From positions 68,347 through 132,346 of the forward strand of contig NZ_BBUY01000017.1 in NCBI RefSeq assembly GCF_001590865.1: a DNA stretch of 64,000 nt, read 5' to 3'. Each line of letters begins with the position of its first letter. Position 1 is the stretch's first letter. The position numbers and the translations under genes were made by a program. Shown in pieces: positions 60,773 through 64,000 of the stretch. The notes below the pieces were generated by a model, which was not told the origin of the DNA, did no database searches, and saw only the letters and a list, made by a program, of their open reading frames with translations. The stretch is from Streptomyces sp. NBRC 110611 (lineage in GTDB: Bacteria; Actinomycetota; Actinomycetes; Streptomycetales; Streptomycetaceae).

Positions 60773-61548
60773 CGCTCCGCCTCCCAGCCCCCGGCCTGAC
60801 GTCGCGTCACCGCGTTGTCGGTGGCTCCGGTGATGGAGGAGATGATCTGCTCGTGGGAGGTCGTACCGACGTCGAAGAAGCCGTTGTTACGGCCCAGCCG
60901 CAGGACCGCGATCCAGTCCGCGACGGCCTTGACGTCCCCCAGGTTGTGGCTGATCAGCAGGACACCGAGCCCCCGCTCGCGGAGCTGGTCGACCAGGCGG
61001 AGGACCTGCGCGGTCTGTTCGATGCCCAGGGACGCGGTGGGCTCGTCGAGCAGGACCAGTCGCGGCTCGCCGAGCATCGAGCGGGAGATCGCGATGGTCT
61101 GCCGCTGGCCCCCGGACAGCGAGGCGACCGGGATGCGCACGTGGGGCATCCGGATGGCGAGCCCGTCGAGCAGCTCCCGGGTGCGGCGCTCCATCTCCAC
61201 CTCGTCGAGGAGCCCGGTCCGCCGGAGCTCCCGGCCGAGGAAGACATTGCCGACCACATCGAGGTTGTCGCACAGCGCGAGGTCCTGGTAGACGGTGGCG
61301 ATGCCCAGCTCCTGGGCCTCGTGGGGACGGGTGATCCGGACCGGGCGGCCCTGCCACTCGACGGTGCCCGCATCGGCCGGATCGACCCCGGCGATCACCT
61401 TGATCAGCGTGGACTTGCCCGCCCCGTTGTCCCCGACCAGCGCCACCACCTGTCCGGCCCGTACCTCCAGTTCGACATCCGCGAGCGCCTGGACCGCGCC
61501 GTACCGTTTGAACACTCCACGCAGCCGCAGCAGCGGCGGTGCTGTCAT
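60769..61548 (-). CDS. sugar ABC transporter ATP-binding protein (single-domain)
   Basis: A 259-residue ATPase: Walker A GDNGAGKSTLIK, Q-loop TVYQDLALCDNLDVVGNVFLG, signature LSGGQRQTIAISR, Walker B LVLLDEPTASLG, H-loop LLISHNL. Only one NBD is present, as in FrcA-type partners of XylH-like permeases. ATG 61548 starts MTAPPLLRLRGVFKRYGAVQAL. It is the first gene of the pair; the 200 bases upstream hold no binding protein. Confidence 0.9.
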   Translation of the reverse strand: MTAPPLLRLRGVFKRYGAVQALADVELEVRAGQVVALVGDNGAGKSTLIKVIAGVDPADAGTVEWQGRPVRITRPHEAQELGIATVYQDLALCDNLDVVGNVFLGRELRRTGLLDEVEMERRTRELLDGLAIRMPHVRIPVASLSGGQRQTIAISRSMLGEPRLVLLDEPTASLGIEQTAQVLRLVDQLRERGLGVLLISHNLGDVKAVADWIAVLRLGRNNGFFDVGTTSHEQIISSITGATDNAVTRRQAGGWEAER

Positions 61549-61751
61549 GAGGCACCTGCCTTACCTGGTGAACCCGTCCTTGGCACACCGCCAAGCCACA
61601 CCCCTCACCGCGCATTCGGACGTGGGTGCAGCGATCCGGGCACCCCTCCATGTCACCAATTCGAATGCAAGTTCGCATTCCGCCTGTCGCGGGCTCGGCG
61701 CATGACCGCAAACCCGATCATTCCGGGCCCTCTCCCAAGGAGTACCACCCC

Positions 61752-61926
61752 GTGCGCCACCATGCCTTGATTCGAACTGCCCAGAACGGCGACACCGAGG
61801 CCACGGCCCAGCTACTGGCGAACTTGGAGGGGATGGTCTACCGCCTGGCGGAGAAGTGCATCGTCGGGCATCACCGTGGCCACCTCCCGCCAGACGCTGA
61901 AGCGGGCCCTGGACCCGGCCGCGTGA
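61752..61926 (+). pseudogene. sigma-70-like factor relic
   Basis: From GTG 61752 the frame reads ALIRTAQNGDTEATAQLLANLEGMVYRLAEKC, a start typical of sigma-70 region 2. After about 36 codons similarity stops; in another frame at 61870-61926 the DNA reads ITVATSRQTLKRALDPAA then stop, an HTH-like region 4 end. The middle is missing and the frame is shifted, so this looks like a deletion remnant. The identification rests on short stretches. Confidence 0.5.
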
Positions 61927-61936
61927 GCCGGCGCCG

Positions 61937-62169
61937 TACGACCACGTGGGGGCCCTGACGCCTGGAGGGCACCGACGAATGATCACGCCCGGTAGATGGC
62001 CGACGGAACAGCTGGCTCCGGGCCGTCCCCGGAGCCTCCGAGTCAAACCGGCGTTGACGGGTGATGACGTCTTTGGCGTGGGTGGGCGTCAGAGCCGGCC
62101 AGAGGACCGCACGTAGACGAGAGACCACGTGCGAGACTTAGCTCATTATGTGCCGAAAAACTGGAACAG
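61937..62169. other. non-coding stretch
   Basis: Between the sigma-like relic and the next membrane gene I see no credible gene. Short readings on both strands (such as 61980-62117 plus) have no family likeness. Confidence 0.5.
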
Positions 62170-62679
62170 ATGGTGAGAGAACTGGACGGCATAACTGATC
62201 CCTCTGGCGCGCAGCAGGTTGCCCCCTTGGTGAAACGGCGGCCTCTGCTGGCTGTAGGTGTGGTGTTGTGTGTCGGGCTGCTGTTGGCCGTGCTGTCGCT
62301 GCTGATGCTGACGCCGGCTCAGCATCTGCGCTCCCTTCGGGACGGCGTGCAGGCGTCAGCGACGCTGCACGAGGCCGGCTCGTGCATATTGGGTGATTGC
62401 CGGGTCAAGTTCGAGGCCAACGAGCAGACCGTGGTAGCGAACCTCCCGGTGGGCAGCAGCGGGGGCAAGAGAAGCGTCGGCGACCAGATGACCGTCCGAC
62501 ACCAGGCGGACGACCCGCAGGTGGTCGCCCGTGAAGACGACCTCTATGGCGGTGGGGCGGCGGTGTTGGCGATGACGTTGGGCGTGACGTCCCTGCTCTG
62601 TCTGCTGTTGTCGGTTATGGCAGCGGTCCATGCAATGCGGCAGCGGCATTCTCGGACCACATCTGACCGGACCGCCTAA
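62170..62679 (+). CDS. DUF3592-like two-helix membrane protein
   Basis: A 169-residue protein of unknown family. TM1 is at about 26-46 (LLAVGVVLCVGLLLAVLSLLML) and TM2 at about 128-150 (GAAVLAMTLGVTSLLCLLLSVMAAVHAM). Between them lies a soluble beta-rich domain of about 75 residues with Cys residues (SCILGDCRVKF). This is the layout of DUF3592-like proteins. Codon use is less GC-biased than in the rest of the window. ATG 62170 or GTG 62173 may start it. Confidence 0.6.
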   Translation: MVRELDGITDPSGAQQVAPLVKRRPLLAVGVVLCVGLLLAVLSLLMLTPAQHLRSLRDGVQASATLHEAGSCILGDCRVKFEANEQTVVANLPVGSSGGKRSVGDQMTVRHQADDPQVVAREDDLYGGGAAVLAMTLGVTSLLCLLLSVMAAVHAMRQRHSRTTSDRTA

Positions 62680-62926
62680 GCCCAACTTGGCGGATTTCCC
62701 TTACCGCGGCGGTGACAGTTGCTGTATGGGGCGCTGTCCCCATCCCTGGCTACTCTCGGGAGACGGCGCGCCTGTGATCGCGAACGTTTCCTGATGTGGC
62801 ACTGGTAACGATCCCTGGAGGTGCCACAGATGGCTGAAGAGTTCGAGTGTGACTAGGGGTTGTGTCCGATGGTTTGGGGTGCCCTCGGGCCGTCGGCGAT
62901 GTGTCACCCGTAGGTGTTGCTGTTGG

Positions 62927-63091
62927 TGACAGCGCGACCGCGATACACACCGCTCCAAGGGCTATGGCTTCGTCACCATGGGGTCCCAGGAGCAAGCGGA
63001 CACGGCAGTGAGCGGACTCCACGAGCAGGAGCTCGACGGGCGTCGCATCAGGGTCAACGTAGCCGTGAAGCATCCCGGGGCCGGCGGCTGA
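62927..63091 (+). pseudogene. RRM RNA-binding protein, 3' half remnant
   Basis: From 62930 to the stop at 63089-63091 the DNA reads QRDRDTHRSKGYGFVTMGSQ...AVSGLHEQELDGRRIRVNVAV. This is the second half of a bacterial RRM domain: RNP1 KGYGFVTM, then a helix with A-V-x-x-L and the LDGRRIRVN strand. An in-frame TGA (62927-62929) precedes it, and the first half with RNP2 is absent. It is therefore a truncated RRM gene. Confidence 0.65.
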
Positions 63092-63129
63092 GTAGCCGAA
63101 CTTCGCCTGCCCCGTTGGGACTTCCGGCC

Positions 63130-63275
63130 CCGACTGACGGAGCCACAGTCGGAGCGCGGCGACGGCGACCGTTCCGTGAAAGACGTACGCTCTCTTGTCA
63201 ATTCGCGTTGCTACCGCCCGGAAGCCCTTGAGCGCGTTGATGGTCCGCTCGACTTCGTTCCTGCGGGCAGATGCG
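63130..63275 (-). pseudogene. IS5-type transposase C-terminal remnant
   Basis: On the minus strand from about 63275 the frame reads RRNEVERTINALKGFRAVATR, followed by IDKRAYVFHGTVAVAALRLWLR. This matches the end of IS5-group DDE transposases (the RRN/VER...NRLK...ATRYDK motif with the catalytic Glu in VERTIN). No upstream DDE part is present in this frame. Confidence 0.6.
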
Positions 63276-63337
63276 CCCAGTCGAATCCGGCGGGGCGACC
63301 GCCCCGGCTGCCGCGCCGTAGGCGGTTGGCCCGCTGG

Positions 63338-63422
63338 TCGCGACGGTCACCAGCTTCCCGAAGGCACGCGGGCTCAGCCCGGTGAATGGGGCTATCCAGG
63401 ACGGCTCCGACGCCGTGATCAC
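63338..63422 (-). pseudogene. IS5-type transposase N-terminal remnant
   Basis: The minus-strand reading MITASEPSWIAPFTGLSPRA then FGKLVTV is the usual N-terminus of another Streptomyces IS5-family transposase. After about 28 codons similarity stops and the next 60 bases run into the remnant of a second element. It is a truncated insertion-sequence scar. Confidence 0.65.
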
Positions 63423-63530
63423 ACCAGCTACGGCGAGATCGTCTCATCTTGATCACGCTGCGGGGCCCGCCCGTCTCTGGCTGGGCACATCTCAGTCGCC
63501 CGGACGGTTCGGCATGAGAACCTGACACCC

Positions 63531-63944
63531 GTGGCTACGGAAACCAAGGTCGGAGAGCTGTTGCACCAGCGCGGCTGGCGGACGGCGTTCACGGTCGCTG
63601 AAATGGTGAACGCGTGGGCCGTCCTGGTGAGCGCCGTCGAGCGCGGCTACGGCGACTACATCCACGAGTACACCAACGACCTCTACTGCCGAAACTGGCT
63701 GCACGAGGCCTGGCTCCTGCTGGACGACCACATCGTCCGGCTCTGGACCCCGCGGATCAAAGCTCTGGACGACCGGTACAAGGCCGCGACCATCGACGAC
63801 GACGGCATAGCACTCGACCAGTTTCACAGGATCCCCGGCCCTGACCTGTGGTGGTGGCGGCGATACCCCCGCACCCTCACCGGAGACCTCGGGCGTTCGC
63901 TTCGCTCGGCCGGCGCCATCGACGCAGACCCGGACACAGCCTGA
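63531..63944 (+). CDS. hypothetical protein
   Basis: A 137-residue protein that I do not recognise. It starts at GTG 63531 (VATETKVGELLHQRGWRTAFTVAEMVNAW), is Trp- and Tyr-rich and acidic, and has no signal peptide or membrane helix. It lies beside IS remnants, near the right edge. No operon partner is visible. Confidence 0.5.
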   Translation: MATETKVGELLHQRGWRTAFTVAEMVNAWAVLVSAVERGYGDYIHEYTNDLYCRNWLHEAWLLLDDHIVRLWTPRIKALDDRYKAATIDDDGIALDQFHRIPGPDLWWWRRYPRTLTGDLGRSLRSAGAIDADPDTA

Positions 63945-64000
63945 CCCTCAGCCTCATGGCATTACGGGACAACTCTTAGTCATGCGACTCATCGGACAGG

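Noticed and set aside
61871..62128. A small minus-strand frame between the sigma-like relic and the DUF3592-like gene
   Set aside because: It has no recognisable motif and no ribosome site or partner; composition looks random.
1..64000. CRISPR arrays, tRNAs and rRNAs
   Set aside because: No regular repeat-spacer array, cloverleaf or rRNA core was noticed; the tandem repeats seen are short and inside genes or leaders.

Overview
The window is very GC-rich, densely coded actinobacterial DNA, and most features point to Streptomyces: GC-rich third codon positions, frequent GTG starts, DUF6328, DUF6381 and DUF1876 proteins, zinc-free ribosomal protein paralogues behind Zur-like palindromes, a chaplin-like secreted peptide and IS5-type transposase remnants. 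It looks like chromosomal-arm DNA: a chain of accessory metabolic and stress modules with no core operon, tRNA or rRNA. All calls come from reading the sequence and recalling families; no database search was run.

Layout. 0-6.9 kb: metal homeostasis. This holds an MgtA-type P-type ATPase with an ArsR regulator, a VanZ-like protein, Zn-free L28 and S14, a chaplin-like peptide, and Zn-free L32 with a CobW-type GTPase. Both ribosomal units follow Zur-like palindromes. 6.4-12.7 kb: an IclR-controlled N-demethylation module (Rieske ferredoxin, dimethylglycine dehydrogenase-like protein, sarcosine oxidase-like protein, Rieske oxygenase) that fits glycine betaine to glycine. 12.8-22.4 kb: nitrilase-family amidase, AspA, class 3 asparaginase, FadR-type regulator, then a CitA/CitB-type two-component system divergent from a NitT/TauT-type ABC importer.

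22.4-31.7 kb is the most interesting region. It is a six-gene minus-strand operon (DNA/RNA nuclease, alpha/beta hydrolase, ATPase with a degenerate P-loop, 993-residue STAND-like ATPase with a helical C-terminus, trypsin-like protease with an N-terminal effector-associated-like domain, second trypsin-like protease) with a divergent caspase-like peptidase. It looks like a multi-effector, NTPase-controlled self-destruction or anti-phage system. 31.7-39.2 kb: DUF6381 protein, helical-repeat membrane protein, DUF6328 protein, ClpC-like unfoldase, FUSC-type membrane protein.

39.2-49.8 kb is a steroid C/D-ring (HIP) degradation cluster: two FadE-type dehydrogenases, EchA13-like hydratase, IpdF-like SDR, FadA6-like thiolase, IpdC, IpdB, IpdA, EchA20-like hydrolase and two more SDRs. 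Two divergent intergenic regions share a KstR2-like 16-bp site. 49.8-61.5 kb: family 5 uracil-DNA glycosylase, secreted collagenase, a stress group (GH65 phosphorylase, two universal stress proteins, nicotinate phosphoribosyltransferase, DUF1876), and a sugar ABC permease/ATPase pair without a binding protein. 61.6-64 kb is a degraded zone: sigma-factor relic, half an RRM protein, fragments of two IS transposases and two hypothetical genes.
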